A program made the position numbers and the translations under genes. From NCBI GenBank assembly GCA_026075535.2, contig AP026548.1, positions 5,270,001 to 5,334,000 of the forward strand: a stretch of 64,000 nucleotides of DNA, in the 5' to 3' direction. The notes under the pieces are model-generated. The model made no database searches. It saw only the letters and a program-made list of their open reading frames with translations, and was not told where the DNA came from. Shown here one piece after another: positions 63,671 through 64,000 of the stretch. The DNA comes from Tricholoma matsutake (taxonomy: Eukaryota; Basidiomycota; Agaricomycetes; Agaricales; Tricholomataceae). Each line of letters starts with the position of its first letter. Position 1 is the stretch's first letter.

Positions 63671-64000
63671 ATCGGAAACGAAAACTTGGAGTATATTGGG
63701 GAGACTGAGACAGATGGTGGAAGACAAGCGCATGCCAGACTCATCTCCTCGGCACCGAGCTTTCCGACCCCGGGATGCCGGCTACCCTAATGCGGAGGTA
63801 CCTCCGGATCCCCGACAACATCTGGAACACCCAAATCGCTCGTATAGAAAAGCTGCTGGCTAAACTTGTTACAAGAGCGAGTTCCTGAAGAAAATCAACG
63901 TCTGTTTTACTCCCGTAATTCAACTCCGAGACTCTCCGTAGAGATTACTACTGCAGTTTGTTTTCCGCCGAATGCAGGCTTAGGTTGGGCTTAGGAACAC
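63671..64000. other. 5' region of the FHA gene
   Basis: GC-rich, with frames that probably represent untranslated leader. No defined promoter motif. The window ends here. Confidence 0.4.

Overview
The window looks like gene-poor, repeat-rich DNA of a filamentous basidiomycete, most likely an Agaricomycete. The evidence is short introns of about 46 to 66 nt with GTAAGT/GTATGT donors and CTAAC/CTGAC branch points, chromodomain-bearing Ty3/gypsy elements, a Ty1/copia element whose primer site matches the initiator-Met tRNA anticodon arm, many non-autonomous hAT-type elements with 8-bp target duplications, and host genes of fungal type. Genus or species cannot be named from the sequence alone.

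Layout. 0-6.5 kb: a hypothetical ORF, a decayed DNA-transposon protein, a 1.27-kb hAT-type element, a decayed D-galactonate dehydratase-like gene and a spliced gene of unknown function. 6.5-17 kb: gypsy element B with both LTRs, dead sense genes, two hAT-type insertions and an apparently open, spliced antisense gene between pol and the 3' LTR. 17-22.4 kb: simple repeats, a hAT MITE with a perfect 8-bp duplication, a copia relic and a hairpin-rich cassette. 22.4-34.75 kb: gypsy A (minus strand), interrupted by a 2.0-kb hAT-type element and by the complete 5.9-kb gypsy C. 35.6-36.1 kb: another hAT MITE. 37-42.7 kb: a very young, intact copia element (identical LTRs, one full-length ORF). 43-50.2 kb: gypsy fragments, including a near-identical inverted relative of gypsy A. 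50-56.6 kb: mostly unrecognised DNA with hairpin cassettes and tandem repeats. 56.6-64 kb: host-like genes, namely an F-box/LRR-like gene with one frameshift, a small ubiquitin-protease-like gene, and a five-exon FHA protein with a C-terminal membrane tail.

Most unusual signal: a recurring cassette of three dispersed hairpin families. H1 is an 8-10 bp stem with a 4-nt loop, usually followed by GGGTGGAT. H2 is a 9-15 bp stem beside a 5' splice-site-like GTAAGT/GTATGT. H3 is a C-rich/G-rich stem followed by T-rich DNA. At three loci these occur in the same order (H2, intron-like segment, H1, H3), and at two of them an extra H1 precedes H2. The stems vary between copies while base pairing is largely kept. 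Some copies lie inside hAT-type elements whose terminal repeats are unrelated to one another. This looks like a structured passenger sequence or an undescribed non-coding mobile unit.

The genes do not form a functional pathway. Apart from about 3.8-6 kb and 56.6-64 kb, the content is nested mobile DNA. The relative ages can be partly read from nesting and LTR identity: gypsy A and B oldest, gypsy C younger, copia youngest.
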